Counted from the first letter of the stretch, positions 17,882 to 27,263 are shown. The stretch: DNA of 64,000 nt from Hymenobacter guriensis (GCF_015773195.1 NZ_JADWYK010000005.1:248001-312000); one strand, 5' to 3'. Numbers and translations are program-made. The notes: generated from the sequence alone by a model not told the origin.

Positions 17882-18754
17882 TTAAGCGGTTAAAAAGGTG
17901 ATGGGGTTGGTCCAGGTCAGCTCCGGGTAGCGGGCATTGTCGAGCGCCGGGTTCTGCACACTGAACATGCTCAGCAGGTATTGCATCTGCAGCCAGTCGG
18001 CGTAGAGTTGCTGCTCACCGGCCGGGTTGGCCGCCCGGGCGCGCCGGATAGCCGCGGCCAGGTCGGCGCGGGAGCCCAGCCGCACCAGCGTGAAGCGGCC
18101 TTTGCCGGCGGCCTCGGCCAGGGCAACCAGCTCGCGCGGGCTGGGCTGAAAGCTGGCGATGCGCAGGAAGCGGGGTGTGGCCGGGTCCAGGGCAGCAGCG
18201 GCCGTAAAGGAAGCCGTGTCGTCCTTCGTGGTGAAGTCGATGCGCCAGTCGGCGTCTACCTGCTGCTGCCGGAAGTCCAGCAGCGGAATATTGTAGCTCA
18301 GCACTTCGGCGAAAGCGCCGTTGAGAATGGACGTTGCGGAGATGGGAGCCTGGTCGAGGCGGGCCCGGAACGTGCGCCGCAGGTCGAAGTTGCGGTTGGC
18401 GCCGGGCGCCTGAAGGGTGTAGTCGCTGGCAAAGTCGGAGGGAATAAAGCGCGGCACGCCCGCTGCCACGGCCGCGCTGAGCAGCCGCGACTGAGCCTGC
18501 ACGATAACCTCCTCCAGGCCCGCCAGGGCCGACACCACGCAACTCGCGCCCTGGCACGCCTGGGCGAGGGCCGCATGGTCTGTGAATTCGACGCGCCATA
18601 CGTCCGCGCCTTGCCGGCTGAGGCGGTCTGTCTTCGCCGGGTCGGTTTCGGGGCGTACCAGCGCCCGCACGGTTGCGCCGCGCCGGTGCAGGGCACTGAT
18701 GATGCGGCCGCCCAGGTCGCCGGTGGCGCCGGCCACTACAATAAGAGCATTCAT
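17882..18754 (-). CDS. NmrA-like NAD(P)-binding reductase
   Basis: A 290-residue Rossmann protein of the NmrA/isoflavone-reductase-like group. The dinucleotide-binding motif is VVAGATGDLGGRII near the N-terminus, and later motifs RFIPSDFASDY and TSILNGAFAE fit the aromatic alcohol reductase branch. An ATG at 18754 fits the fold better than 18781. It is followed after four bases by the broken alpha/beta hydrolase and preceded by the broken AraC gene, all on one strand. Substrate is unknown. Confidence 0.85.
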   Translation of the reverse strand: MNALIVVAGATGDLGGRIISALHRRGATVRALVRPETDPAKTDRLSRQGADVWRVEFTDHAALAQACQGASCVVSALAGLEEVIVQAQSRLLSAAVAAGVPRFIPSDFASDYTLQAPGANRNFDLRRTFRARLDQAPISATSILNGAFAEVLSYNIPLLDFRQQQVDADWRIDFTTKDDTASFTAAAALDPATPRFLRIASFQPSPRELVALAEAAGKGRFTLVRLGSRADLAAAIRRARAANPAGEQQLYADWLQMQYLLSMFSVQNPALDNARYPELTWTNPITFLTA

Positions 18755-18874
18755 GCAAGCAGGGGTTGAGGGTGAAAGCACCGCAGTTCGGCGGCCGCTT
18801 TAATTACCTCAAAGGTCCCCCAATGCTTCCCAGGCCAGTGCCTGATTCCTGCCTTCTACTTACATATTCCTGCG

Positions 18875-19768
18875 CTATTGGTGCGCGGCCTGGCCTTGTT
18901 GAAACGCCCGGGGGCTCTGGCCCACGGCCCGCTTGAAGGCGGCAGCAAAATGGGCCGGCGAGGCAAAGCCCAGCGCATCGCCGATGGCGGCCACCTGCAG
19001 CTCGCCGGCTCGCAGCAAAGCACGGGCGCGCCGGATTTTCCAGTCCAGCACATACTGGTAGGGGGCGCGGCCGGTGGTGTGTCTGAAACGGCGGGCGAAG
19101 TGAAACACACTCAGATTGGCCAGTCCGGCCAATATCTCCAGGGTAACGGGCGCTTCCGCGTGGGCCTCCAGGTAAGCATCGATGCGGGCCAGCACCGCGG
19201 CCGGCAGCCGGCCCCCGGTCCCGCTCGTTGGGCGGTGCTCGAACGTGGCGTGGTGCTCAATGAGATGGTAGCAGAGCGTCGTCACCAGCGACTCGGCATA
19301 GAGCTACCCGAGGCCATTTGCCCGGCCCGTGGCCGCCAGCAGCTGCTGAGCGAGCTGGGCGAGCAGTCCATCCTCGCAGCGAAACCGCTCCCGCAGGACG
19401 AAGGCGCGCACGTCCAGGTCGCGGCGGGCCCGGTTTTCCAGGGCCTGGGCATCCAGATGCACCTGAATGATGTCTACCGGGCTGTCCCAGTTAAACGGGC
19501 CGTACTCCCCACCCGGGTACAGGCCTACGTCGCCGTGCCGGAACTGGTCTGCTTCCACGCGGCTTCCGGTGCGGCGACTGGCGACTACCGGCTGCGGCCC
19601 CTGATGCACCAGGAGCAGGTGGTGCTCGTGGCAGTGAGCCGGCAGAGCCGCTGGGGCCAACTGGTAGCGCTCAATCCGTACCCCGGGCCAATCCAGCGCG
19701 GCACTGCTCGTCAGGGCCGGGCCCTCGTAGAGCTCGGAGGTGTAGGTATAGGTGGCAGGTACAGGCAT
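18875..19768 (-). pseudogene. AraC-family regulator with in-frame TAG
   Basis: A continuous phase of 298 codons encodes an AraC-type regulator but is cut by a TAG at 19304-19306 (codon 155). The N-terminal cupin-like part includes LPAHCHEHHLLLVHQGP. After the stop the frame continues LYAESLVTTLCYHLI and then the double helix-turn-helix (LANLSVFHFARRFRHTTG and IGDALGFASPAHFAAAFKRA), fully preserved. LYAESL is a standard AraC linker, which shows the two halves were one gene. An internal start after the stop (19285) could give a bare DNA-binding domain. It would be the natural regulator of the reductase/hydrolase pair. Confidence 0.85.
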
Positions 19769-20255
19769 AAGTGGCAAGTAACAGCTTCCGACCTGGAATA
19801 GTTGGCCGCAGCACCCCGGCATCCTTTGAGCCGAGTTGATACCTAACCCAGGCAGAATGGGTAAAACCCGTCCGGATGCCCGCTGGTTGAGCGTAGGCTT
19901 TGTGCGGGAAGGGAGCATGAAGGAAACGCTAGTACAGATTCAAACCTCTCCGCGTCTTGTAAAATACTTCAGCGTAGGTGCTACTAATAGGGATAAGCTG
20001 GTTGCCAAGCTGAAGCCGATTTTTCCGATGTGTTCGATTTTGTTTAGGACTACCAGAGAGGACCAAGGCAATTCGACGAGATGCAAATTGCGTCTCGCCC
20101 AATTGCCCGAAGCACCAGAAAGCGCCTGCGCTTTCTGAGCAGAAACTCCAAACCCTACAACCGAGGAACAACTTAGCCAGCAACTCACCCACTACTAAGC
20201 TTGTTTATTTTATTATACATTTGCAGAATAATATAAGCTAAAGCATTTGAATAAT
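19769..20255. other. Intergenic region without a supported gene
   Basis: About 490 bases between the divergent AraC and XRE genes. Short open frames on both strands have no recognisable product and no codon-usage support. GC falls toward the right end, which ends in the TACATTTG promoter box of the XRE gene. Confidence 0.5.
20216..20223 (+). promoter_or_regulatory. TAnnTTTG -7 box upstream of the XRE-like gene
   Basis: TACATTTG in an AT-rich stretch, 32 bases before the ATG at 20256. Confidence 0.5.
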
Positions 20256-20912
20256 ATGGCCGAAAGTGTTGCCGAACGTTTTGCGCTCCTTGTTAAGGAT
20301 TTGGGTATATCAAAAAATGCCTTTGCAAAGTCTCTGGGTCGAACAGCCACGGTTATTCAGCACCTGATAGAAGGGCGGAATAAGCCGGGTTTCGATCTGC
20401 TTGAGACATTATTCACTGTTTATCCAAATGTATCAAAAGACTGGATGCTGTTGGGTAAAGGCCCCAGGTACGTAGCCGTAGCGGGCCAGCTTTTTCCGCC
20501 GGTCAATGCCCCCATCGTTAATGAGGAAGCAGAAGACGAAGAGGCACCAGCACTCGAGGAGGAAGAAACCGCCCTGCCCTTGCCTCCTATAGAAGCCCCA
20601 TTGGCGGCAGATTCCGCGCCACCAGCGGCAGCTGTTGGTCCTACTCCTGAGCCATTGCCGCCTGTAGCCGCCACAGTGCCAGAGCCGGCCCCGGCCGCTG
20701 CACCACCGGCGGCAGCGGCTGCTCCGGTTGCTGCGCTCAACCCCGCCCCCCCGGCAGCGCAGGCTCCTACCGAAGGCTGGCAGGCCGCTTTATACACGCA
20801 GCAGATGGCCCACCAACTGGCCCTGGCTGAGCTGCGCAACCAGCACCTGCAGGAGCAGCAGCGCCTGATGCAGCAAATGATGGACCTGATGCAGCGGCAG
20901 CTGAGCCGATAG
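20256..20912 (+). CDS. XRE-type helix-turn-helix protein with Pro/Ala-rich linker
   Basis: A 218-residue protein in three parts. Residues 1-70 form a Cro/CI-like helix-turn-helix (ERFALLVKDLGISKNAFAKS), ending in KDWMLLGKGP as in many Bacteroidetes XRE regulators. Residues 80-170 are a proline- and alanine-rich acidic linker. The last 40 residues are a glutamine- and methionine-rich helix (QHLQEQQRLMQQMMDLMQ), probably a multimerising coiled coil. The ATG at 20256 is preferred to a TTG nine bases upstream. It stands alone with its own promoter and terminator. Such proteins are often autoregulators; the target is unknown. Confidence 0.8.
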   Translation: MAESVAERFALLVKDLGISKNAFAKSLGRTATVIQHLIEGRNKPGFDLLETLFTVYPNVSKDWMLLGKGPRYVAVAGQLFPPVNAPIVNEEAEDEEAPALEEEETALPLPPIEAPLAADSAPPAAAVGPTPEPLPPVAATVPEPAPAAAPPAAAAAPVAALNPAPPAAQAPTEGWQAALYTQQMAHQLALAELRNQHLQEQQRLMQQMMDLMQRQLSR

Positions 20913-20992
20913 AACCGTTGCCTGTCGTTGCAGGGAGGAACGACATTCCGCGCAGCAAGCGGCGTCAATCCGGCCTCTGAATAAAACGAGTA

Positions 20993-21027
20993 AGCCCCTG
21001 ACGCCAGCACGAGCATCAGGGGCTTTT
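20993..21027 (+). terminator. Rho-independent terminator after the XRE-like gene
   Basis: AGCCCCTGA and TCAGGGGCT arms around a 14-base loop, ending in TTTT, about 80 bases after the stop. Confidence 0.75.
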
Positions 21028-21053
21028 CACGTTTTATAGTGTTGAGTGTTGTC

Positions 21054-21070
21054 CAGGACGGATTGCTTCG
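21054..21070. repeat. CAGGACGGATTG block, copy 2
   Basis: Matches 11617-11633 with one mismatch. As in copy 1 it follows a terminator and lies near the 3' end of a convergent gene. Confidence 0.45.
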
Positions 21071-21112
21071 GACACACTGGCCTGATGCGCCACCGGCCTC
21101 GCCATGACAGCC

Positions 21113-22453
21113 TTAGTGCTGAAAAACTTCGATGCCCAGCTCTTCGGCTTCCATCAGGTTCTGTGGGTTCACGGCGGTCAGGCGCAGGTGCTTCAGCTCG
21201 CCTACCAGCAGGGGGTCGTACCGGGCCGTAACGCGGATGTAGTTGGGCGTGAAGCCTTCCATCTGACCGTTGGTTACGTCATCTTCGAAGAGCACCTGCG
21301 CCTGCTGACCCGCGTGCTGCTCGTAGAAAAAGCGCTTTTTCTTTTCCGAAAGCCCGCGCAACTGGGTGGTGCGCTCGTGGCGGAGGCGGTCCTGCACGCG
21401 GCCGGGCAGGGTAGGCGCCAGCGTTTTCTCCCGCTCCGAGTACGGAAACACGTGCAGGTAGCTCACGTCCAGCTCGTTGAGAAACTGATAGGTTTCCCGG
21501 AAATCCGCCTCGGTTTCGCCGGGAAACCCCACAATTACGTCGACGCCGATGCAGGCGTGCGGCATCACCTCCTTGATCAGGGCAACCCGTTCCTGGTACA
21601 GCTCGCGGCGGTAGCGCCGACGCATAAGGCCCAGAATCTTGTTGGAGCCTGACTGCAGCGGAATGTGGAAATGGGGCATAAACCGCTTCGAGCGGGCCAC
21701 AAACCGGATAATCTCATCGGACAGCAGGTTGGGCTCGCAGGAGCTGATGCGGAACCGCTCAATGCCTTCCACCTCGTCCAGGGCCTGCACCAGGTCGTAG
21801 AAGTTTTCCCGCCGTTCCCGCTCGGGGCCCTGCAGACCGAAGTCGCCCAGATTTACACCCGTCAGCACAATTTCCTTCACGCCGGTAGCAGCCAGCGCCT
21901 GCACACGCTCCACCACGCTCTGCACCGAGCCGGAGCGGCTTTTTCCCCGGGCCAGCGGAATGGTGCAGAACGAGCACGAATAGTCGCAGCCGTCCTGCAC
22001 CTTCAGGAAGGTGCGCGTACGGTCGCCGTAGGAGTGGGCCGCGTGAAACTCGGTGGCTGCAGCAATGGGCGAGGCGAAAACCTGACCCGGCTGCCCGGCC
22101 GCCGGCTTCTGAAAGCCCGCCAGCGTTTCCACCAGTTGAAACTTTTCGGCCGCGCCCAGCACGGCGTGCACACCCGGAATTTCGGCAATTTCCTGGGGCT
22201 TGAGCTGAGCGTAGCAGCCCACAATAGCCACAAACGCTTCGGGATTATGCTTCAGCGCTTCCTTCACCACCTTGCGACACTTGCGGTCGGCGTGGTCGGT
22301 GACGGAGCAGGTGTTGATGACGTAGATATCGGCTGCGTCCTCGAAGCTGGTTTTCACAAAGCCGTGCTCCTCAAACTGCCGCCCAATGGCCGACGTTTCG
22401 GAGAAGTTGAGCTTGCAGCCCAGCGTATAAAAGGCAACTTTTCTGGTTTCCAT
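21113..22453 (-). CDS. mtaB: tRNA (t6A37) C2-methylthiotransferase MtaB
   Basis: MtaB is a radical-SAM methylthiotransferase that makes ms2t6A37 in ANN-decoding tRNAs. The 446-residue protein has the UPF0004 cysteines in TLGCKLNFSE, NTCSVTDHAD and VGCYAQLKP, the radical-SAM cluster motif DGCDYSCSFCTIP, and a C-terminal TRAM-like region. TLGCKLN together with CSVTDHADRKCR separates MtaB from MiaB. ATG at 22453 is preferred to a TTG six bases upstream and lies 11 bases after a -7 box. Confidence 0.93.
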   Translation of the reverse strand: METRKVAFYTLGCKLNFSETSAIGRQFEEHGFVKTSFEDAADIYVINTCSVTDHADRKCRKVVKEALKHNPEAFVAIVGCYAQLKPQEIAEIPGVHAVLGAAEKFQLVETLAGFQKPAAGQPGQVFASPIAAATEFHAAHSYGDRTRTFLKVQDGCDYSCSFCTIPLARGKSRSGSVQSVVERVQALAATGVKEIVLTGVNLGDFGLQGPERERRENFYDLVQALDEVEGIERFRISSCEPNLLSDEIIRFVARSKRFMPHFHIPLQSGSNKILGLMRRRYRRELYQERVALIKEVMPHACIGVDVIVGFPGETEADFRETYQFLNELDVSYLHVFPYSEREKTLAPTLPGRVQDRLRHERTTQLRGLSEKKKRFFYEQHAGQQAQVLFEDDVTNGQMEGFTPNYIRVTARYDPLLVGELKHLRLTAVNPQNLMEAEELGIEVFQH

Positions 22454-22464
22454 AAGCAAGGCCG

Positions 22465-22472
22465 CAAAGATA
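22465..22472 (-). promoter_or_regulatory. TAnnTTTG -7 box upstream of mtaB
   Basis: TATCTTTG on the minus strand, 11 bases before the ATG at 22453, giving a very short leader. Confidence 0.5.
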
Positions 22473-22540
22473 CGGCTACTTGCCGGTTGTTGCAGATACC
22501 TTGCTTAGGGAAGTTGGCGCCGCTCGGGCAGGGCTGCTGC

Positions 22541-22921
22541 TTAGCCCGCGTTCCGGCGGGCCGCCAGCCGGCTCCGCACCAGGTCTATTAGCTCGGCCAG
22601 ATCCGGCTGCCGGAGTTCCTGAGGCGTCAGAAATACCTGCCACGGGCCCGGGGCGTGGCGCCGGAACACGGCCGGAAGCGGGTGCGCGGCCAGCTCGGGG
22701 TAGTGCTGAGGTAGCTCGTCGCGGTGCAGGAAGGTGGCTGTGACGGGCAACTCCCGCAGAAACTGCCGCCACTCCGGCTTCATGCTCGTAGCGCCGTAGG
22801 TGAGGGCGCACAGGGAGCAGGCGTAGGTAGCCGGCGACAGGGTTTTGTGCAGGGTGTCGAGCAGGCCATTTAGTGGGCCGGCCTTGGCATTGTACACAAA
22901 CAGGAGTTCCGGCTGGTCCAT
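22541..22921 (-). CDS. Conserved hypothetical protein
   Basis: A 126-residue protein with the opening LLFVYNAKAGPLNGLLDTLH and the pair CSLCALTYG around residue 37. I recall similar short proteins in other Bacteroidetes but no assigned function. The CxxC pair could bind metal or form a disulfide. It starts 24 bases after the stop of the sulfatase-like gene, so the two may share a transcript. Confidence 0.7.
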   Translation of the reverse strand: MDQPELLFVYNAKAGPLNGLLDTLHKTLSPATYACSLCALTYGATSMKPEWRQFLRELPVTATFLHRDELPQHYPELAAHPLPAVFRRHAPGPWQVFLTPQELRQPDLAELIDLVRSRLAARRNAG

Positions 22922-22945
22922 TGGGGGCTGGTTGAAACGGCGACC

Positions 22946-24799
22946 TTACTTACGCAGAAAGTCCTCGAAGGAAACCTGCTGGTAGGCCTGGCCCTGCTGC
23001 ACCTGCCGAGCCGGCACCCGTGGCCCGCGGGTAATCGGTTGCCGGGCGGCATTGTCGAAGGTAACCGGCCCACGCGGCGTTATCAGCCCAAACCCATCCG
23101 TGAAGCAGTAGAAGGCAAAGGCCGAAGCTGAATCGGCGGCCAGCACGTTGCGGCTGAACGGATACGCCGTGGCGGGCAGCTGCAGCTGCGCCAGCAGCGT
23201 GGCCGCCACGTCCGTCTGGGAGCCAATGGTACGGACGACGCGGCCTCGGGCTTCGGGCCGGAGCGCGCCGCCGGTGAGCAGCAGCGGAATCCGAAATTTG
23301 GCCGGAGCATAGTTGGGCGTGCTGCCCGGCTGCGGGTGGCCGTGGTCGGCTACCAGCACGACCAGCGTATTGCTCCACCACGGCTGCTGGCGGGCCGCGC
23401 GCAAGAACTGACCCAGGGCATGGTCGGTGTAATACACGGAGTTGCGGAAGAGCGTCGCCTCATCGGTGCCCGGGAAGCGCGTGCGCATGGGCACATCAAA
23501 CGGCTCGTGGCTGCTGAGCGTGAAGGCCGTGACGAAAAACGGCTGCCGCTGCCGGCCCAGGTCATCCAGCACCCGCCGGAACAGCACGTGGTCGTGGGCG
23601 CCCCACTTGGAGTTCTGCTCCCTGGCCCGGAAGTCACTGCGCTCGGTAATCTGGTCGTAGCCGGCCGCTACGAGGTAACTTTTCATGTTGGCGAAGGCCA
23701 GCTCGCCCCCATAATAATAACGGGAGCTGTAGCCTGCCGGCGCCAGGGAGCGGGCCAGGTGAGGCAGCCGCTCGGTTTTGCGCGGGTACTTGATAATGCT
23801 GGTGGTGGGCTGATTGGGGTAGCCGCTCAGCAGGGCCACCAGCCCTTTCTGGCTCCGGTCGCCGGCCGCGTAAATGTTGGAGAACAGCACGCCCGTGCGC
23901 GCCAGGCTGTCGAGCGTGGGCGTGGTGCCGCGCTGCCCGCCCAGGCTGCCTACCCATTTGCTGGTGAAGCTTTCCAGAATAATGAAGAGCACGTTGGGCC
24001 GCGCCGTACGCAGCAGCGAGGCCGGCGCCGGGCGAACCGGAGCGGCGTAGAGCTCCTGTACGAGCCGGCGGGCAGTGCTGTCGGGCATGTACTGGTACTG
24101 ATTCACGGTGCTGCTCTGCTGCAGCAGGGAATTTACCACGTTCCAAGCCGTATTCACGGCGGCATGGTTGGCAAACGGCACCGTGGAGAAATATACGTCG
24201 CTCTGGTTGACGGGAATCTGCTGCACCCCACCCCGCAACGGCACCACTACCAAGGCTATATATAGGAGGCTTACCAAAGCGGCCCTTCCGCGCCCGAAGC
24301 CGTACGGAGCCGCCGGCAGCCGGCCTATCAGCCTGGTATACAGGCCCCAGCTGCCGGCCAGCAGCAACCCCCAAAGTGCCAGCAGCATCAGCCAAGGGGC
24401 CGAGCCGGCCGAGGCGGCCATTTCCGTGGGCGTGTTCAGGTATTGCAGCGGGGTGGCATCCAGGCGGAAGCCCCAGGCATGGTACAGCTCCAGGTCAGCC
24501 ACGGTAAGTACTGATACGACCAGCACCGCAACCGCCGTAACAAAGCGCAGCAGCCGCTCCAGCGGGAAGCGTGGCCCGGCCAGGCAGTCGGCCAGGAACA
24601 GCAGAAAAGGCGGCAAACTCAGGTAGGCCGCCGCCGATGCATCCAGCCGCAGCCCGAAAATAACAATCTGCGCCATCTCGGCCAGAGGGAGAGGGGCAGC
24701 CAGCTGGTGGTAGTAACTCAGAAACAGCAGCTTGGCTACCAGAAAGAAGAGCAGCCAGAACAAAAAGTAGCGCGGCTGAAACGCAAAGCGGTTATTCAC
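22946..24799 (-). CDS. LTA synthase-like membrane sulfatase
   Basis: A 617-residue protein with about five N-terminal membrane helices (residues 1-200) and a periplasmic alkaline-phosphatase-fold domain. The metal-site motifs are FIILESFTSKW (threonine nucleophile), YYYGGELAFANMK and VLVADHGHP. Family members transfer phosphoglycerol or phosphoethanolamine groups to envelope glycans or lipids; the substrate here is unknown. The frame is open to 25318, but that extension runs over the glnN start on the other strand. A GTG at 24799, four bases after TACTTTTG, begins the first transmembrane region (NNRFAFQPRYFLFWLLFF) and is taken as the start. Confidence 0.85.
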   Translation of the reverse strand: MNNRFAFQPRYFLFWLLFFLVAKLLFLSYYHQLAAPLPLAEMAQIVIFGLRLDASAAAYLSLPPFLLFLADCLAGPRFPLERLLRFVTAVAVLVVSVLTVADLELYHAWGFRLDATPLQYLNTPTEMAASAGSAPWLMLLALWGLLLAGSWGLYTRLIGRLPAAPYGFGRGRAALVSLLYIALVVVPLRGGVQQIPVNQSDVYFSTVPFANHAAVNTAWNVVNSLLQQSSTVNQYQYMPDSTARRLVQELYAAPVRPAPASLLRTARPNVLFIILESFTSKWVGSLGGQRGTTPTLDSLARTGVLFSNIYAAGDRSQKGLVALLSGYPNQPTTSIIKYPRKTERLPHLARSLAPAGYSSRYYYGGELAFANMKSYLVAAGYDQITERSDFRAREQNSKWGAHDHVLFRRVLDDLGRQRQPFFVTAFTLSSHEPFDVPMRTRFPGTDEATLFRNSVYYTDHALGQFLRAARQQPWWSNTLVVLVADHGHPQPGSTPNYAPAKFRIPLLLTGGALRPEARGRVVRTIGSQTDVAATLLAQLQLPATAYPFSRNVLAADSASAFAFYCFTDGFGLITPRGPVTFDNAARQPITRGPRVPARQVQQGQAYQQVSFEDFLRK

Positions 24800-24802
24800 G
24801 CC

Positions 24803-24810
24803 CAAAAGTA
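24803..24810 (-). promoter_or_regulatory. TAnnTTTG -7 box directly before the sulfatase GTG start
   Basis: TACTTTTG on the minus strand ends three bases before the GTG codon at 24799. This is the same box and almost the same spacing as at pabB, so it also implies a leaderless transcript. Confidence 0.5.
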
Positions 24811-25030
24811 ACACCGACAGCCGTGCGGTTGCGCGGGAGAAGATAATTGGTGCTCTGTTCGCCAAACCTTGTGCTGTATTAGTCAACGGAGGACAGTACC
24901 TTGTGTTTTTCAGCGCAAAAGTTGAAGTTGGTATAAGTTTTTGAGGGGGTAAGTGAAAAAAAACAACGTTTTTCAAGAAAATGGCCTCAAAAACTGGAGG
25001 GAGCATTTGGAAACATGGATGCCGTTCTTC

Positions 25031-25038
25031 TACATTTG
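25031..25038 (+). promoter_or_regulatory. TAnnTTTG -7 box upstream of glnN
   Basis: TACATTTG, 36 bases before the ATG at 25074. The upstream 220 bases hold no gene and could carry nitrogen-control sites, but I recognise none. Confidence 0.5.
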
Positions 25039-25073
25039 CCTCTGTCGTTTCATAGTCTCCACATAAATCCTGT

Positions 25074-27263
25074 ATGGCCATTCTCCGATTTAAAGCTCTT
25101 GAGCTAGTCGACCAGCGCAAAACGGTCGAGGTGATTTCTTCCGGTGAGCGTCGCTCAGACTCGTTCGGCAAGAACGTGTTTAACCTCGATGCCATGCGGG
25201 CTACCATGCCCGGGGAATATTTCAAGAAGCTGCAATCGGCTATTAAGCAGGGCGCGCCGGTGGAGCGTTCCGTAGCCGACGCCGTGGCCTCGGCCATGAA
25301 AACCTGGGCTATGGCCAAAGGAGCTACGCACTACACCCACTGGTTTCAGCCTCTGACCGGCGCCACCGCCGAAAAGCACGACTCGTTTTTTGATCTGAAC
25401 TCGGATGGCCGTCCGGTAGAAAACTTTAAAGGCTCGGCGCTGGTGCAGCAGGAGCCGGATGCTTCGTCGTTCCCGAACGGCGGTATCCGAAACACCTTCG
25501 AGGCGCGTGGCTACACCGCCTGGGATCCTACCTCACCCGCTTTCATTCTGGAAACGGCCGGCGCCAAAACGCTGTGCATCCCAACCATCTTCGTAGCCTA
25601 CACCGGCGAAGCACTGGACTATAAAGCCCCGCTGCTGAAGTCCCTGGCTGCCCTGGAAAAGGCCGCCGTAGACGTTTGTCAGTACTTCGACAAAGACGTA
25701 CAGCGCGTAAACACCACGCTGGGCATCGAGCAGGAGTACTTCCTGGTAGATAAAGCCCTGCACACGGCCCGCCCTGACCTAGTGATGACCGGCCGCACCG
25801 TGTTTGGTCACTCGCCGGCCAAGGGCCAGCAGCTCGAAGACCACTACTTCGGCTCGATTCCGCCCCGGGTACATGCCTTCATGCTGGACTACGAAGAGGA
25901 GGCAAACAAACTGGGTATTCCGCTGCGTACCCGTCACAACGAAGTGGCCCCGCACCAGTTTGAGTGCGCGCCTACCTTCGAGGACGCCAACCTCGCCATC
26001 GACCACAACCAGCTCCTGATGGACCTGATGGACAAGGTAGCCGACAAGCACAACTTCAAGGTACTGCTGCACGAGAAGCCTTTTGCAGGCGTCAACGGCT
26101 CGGGTAAGCACAACAACTGGGCAATGAGCACCGATACGGGCATCAACCTGCTCGCTCCCGGCCGCAAACCCAAGGAAAACCTGCAGTTCCTGGCGTTCTT
26201 TATCACCACCATCAAGGCGGTGCACACCTACGGCGACCTGCTGCGCGCCTCCATTGCCTCGGCTTCCAACGACCACCGCCTGGGGGCCAACGAAGCGCCG
26301 CCGGCCATCATGTCGGTGTTCGTGGGCTCGATGCTGGACTCGGTGCTGGATGAGCTGGAGCGCACGGCCAAAGTGCCCCTGGACAAAGGCGACAACATCT
26401 ACCTCAAGCTGGGCATCGACAAGATTCCGGCTATTCTGCTCGACAACACGGACCGCAACCGCACCTCGCCATTTGCCTTCACCGGCAACAAGTTTGAGCT
26501 GCGCGCCGTGGGCTCCTCGGCCAACTGCTCCTCGGCCATGACGGTGCTCAACGCCATTGTAGCCGAGCAGCTCATCGACTTCAAAACGAAAGTGGATGCG
26601 CTGATCGAGCAGGGCAAGAAAAAAGAAGTGGCCATTGTGGACGTGCTGCGCGAGTACGTTATCAGCTCCAAGGACATCCGCTTCGAGGGCAACGGCTACT
26701 CCGATGAGTGGAAAGAAGAAGCTGCCCGCCGCGGTCTGGCCAACATCCCGACTACGCCCCACGCCCTGGATGCGCTGGTAACTCAGGAAGCTTCGGAGCT
26801 GTTCGAGCGCCACGGCATCTTCTCGCACGTGGAACTCCACGCCCGCCACGAGATTCTGCTGGAGGACTACATGAAGAAAATCCAGATCGAAAGTCGGGTA
26901 ATGGGCGACCTAGCCGTGAACCATATCATCCCCACGGCGGTTGCATACCAGACCAAGCTGGTGAACAACGTACGCGGCCTGCGCGAGCTGGGCCTCGACG
27001 ATGACAGCTCACAAGTAACCGTAGACACCATTAAAGCCATTTCGCGGCACATCAACACCATCAAGACTCAGGTGGAGCAGATGGTTGATGCCCGCAAAGT
27101 GGCCAACAAAATAGACGACACGCGCGAGCGGGCCATTGCCTACTGCGACACCGTCAAATCACATTTCGACACCATTCGCCGCTCCGTAGATAAACTGGAG
27201 CTGATGGTGGCCGATGAGGACTGGCCCCTGGTAAAGTACCGCGAACTTTTGTTCCGGCACTAG
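25074..27263 (+). CDS. glnN: Type III glutamine synthetase
   Basis: A 729-residue GSIII, the large glutamine synthetase of Bacteroidetes and cyanobacteria that makes glutamine from glutamate, ammonia and ATP. Typical motifs are THYTHWFQPLTG, EKHDSFFD, LGIEQEYFLVD, RHNEVAPHQFECAP, GVNGSGKHNNWAMS and NRTSPFAFTGNKFELRAVG. The length is normal for GSIII. It has its own promoter at 25031 and a strong terminator at 27322, so it is probably a single-gene unit. Confidence 0.96.
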   Translation: MAILRFKALELVDQRKTVEVISSGERRSDSFGKNVFNLDAMRATMPGEYFKKLQSAIKQGAPVERSVADAVASAMKTWAMAKGATHYTHWFQPLTGATAEKHDSFFDLNSDGRPVENFKGSALVQQEPDASSFPNGGIRNTFEARGYTAWDPTSPAFILETAGAKTLCIPTIFVAYTGEALDYKAPLLKSLAALEKAAVDVCQYFDKDVQRVNTTLGIEQEYFLVDKALHTARPDLVMTGRTVFGHSPAKGQQLEDHYFGSIPPRVHAFMLDYEEEANKLGIPLRTRHNEVAPHQFECAPTFEDANLAIDHNQLLMDLMDKVADKHNFKVLLHEKPFAGVNGSGKHNNWAMSTDTGINLLAPGRKPKENLQFLAFFITTIKAVHTYGDLLRASIASASNDHRLGANEAPPAIMSVFVGSMLDSVLDELERTAKVPLDKGDNIYLKLGIDKIPAILLDNTDRNRTSPFAFTGNKFELRAVGSSANCSSAMTVLNAIVAEQLIDFKTKVDALIEQGKKKEVAIVDVLREYVISSKDIRFEGNGYSDEWKEEAARRGLANIPTTPHALDALVTQEASELFERHGIFSHVELHARHEILLEDYMKKIQIESRVMGDLAVNHIIPTAVAYQTKLVNNVRGLRELGLDDDSSQVTVDTIKAISRHINTIKTQVEQMVDARKVANKIDDTRERAIAYCDTVKSHFDTIRRSVDKLELMVADEDWPLVKYRELLFRH

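Noticed and set aside
17353..19306. Recoding of TAG as a sense codon to explain two interrupted genes
   Set aside because: TAG ends many intact genes here (miaE, glnN, the XRE gene, the MacB-like permease), and no suppressor tRNA or pyrrolysine gene is visible, so loss of function or read error is simpler.
19836..20138. Short plus-strand frame before the XRE gene
   Set aside because: No recognisable product and overlap with an equally weak minus-strand frame; treated as intergenic.
24800..25318. N-terminal extension of the sulfatase frame
   Set aside because: It overlaps the glnN promoter and start on the other strand and lacks membrane or domain features; the GTG at 24799 fits better.
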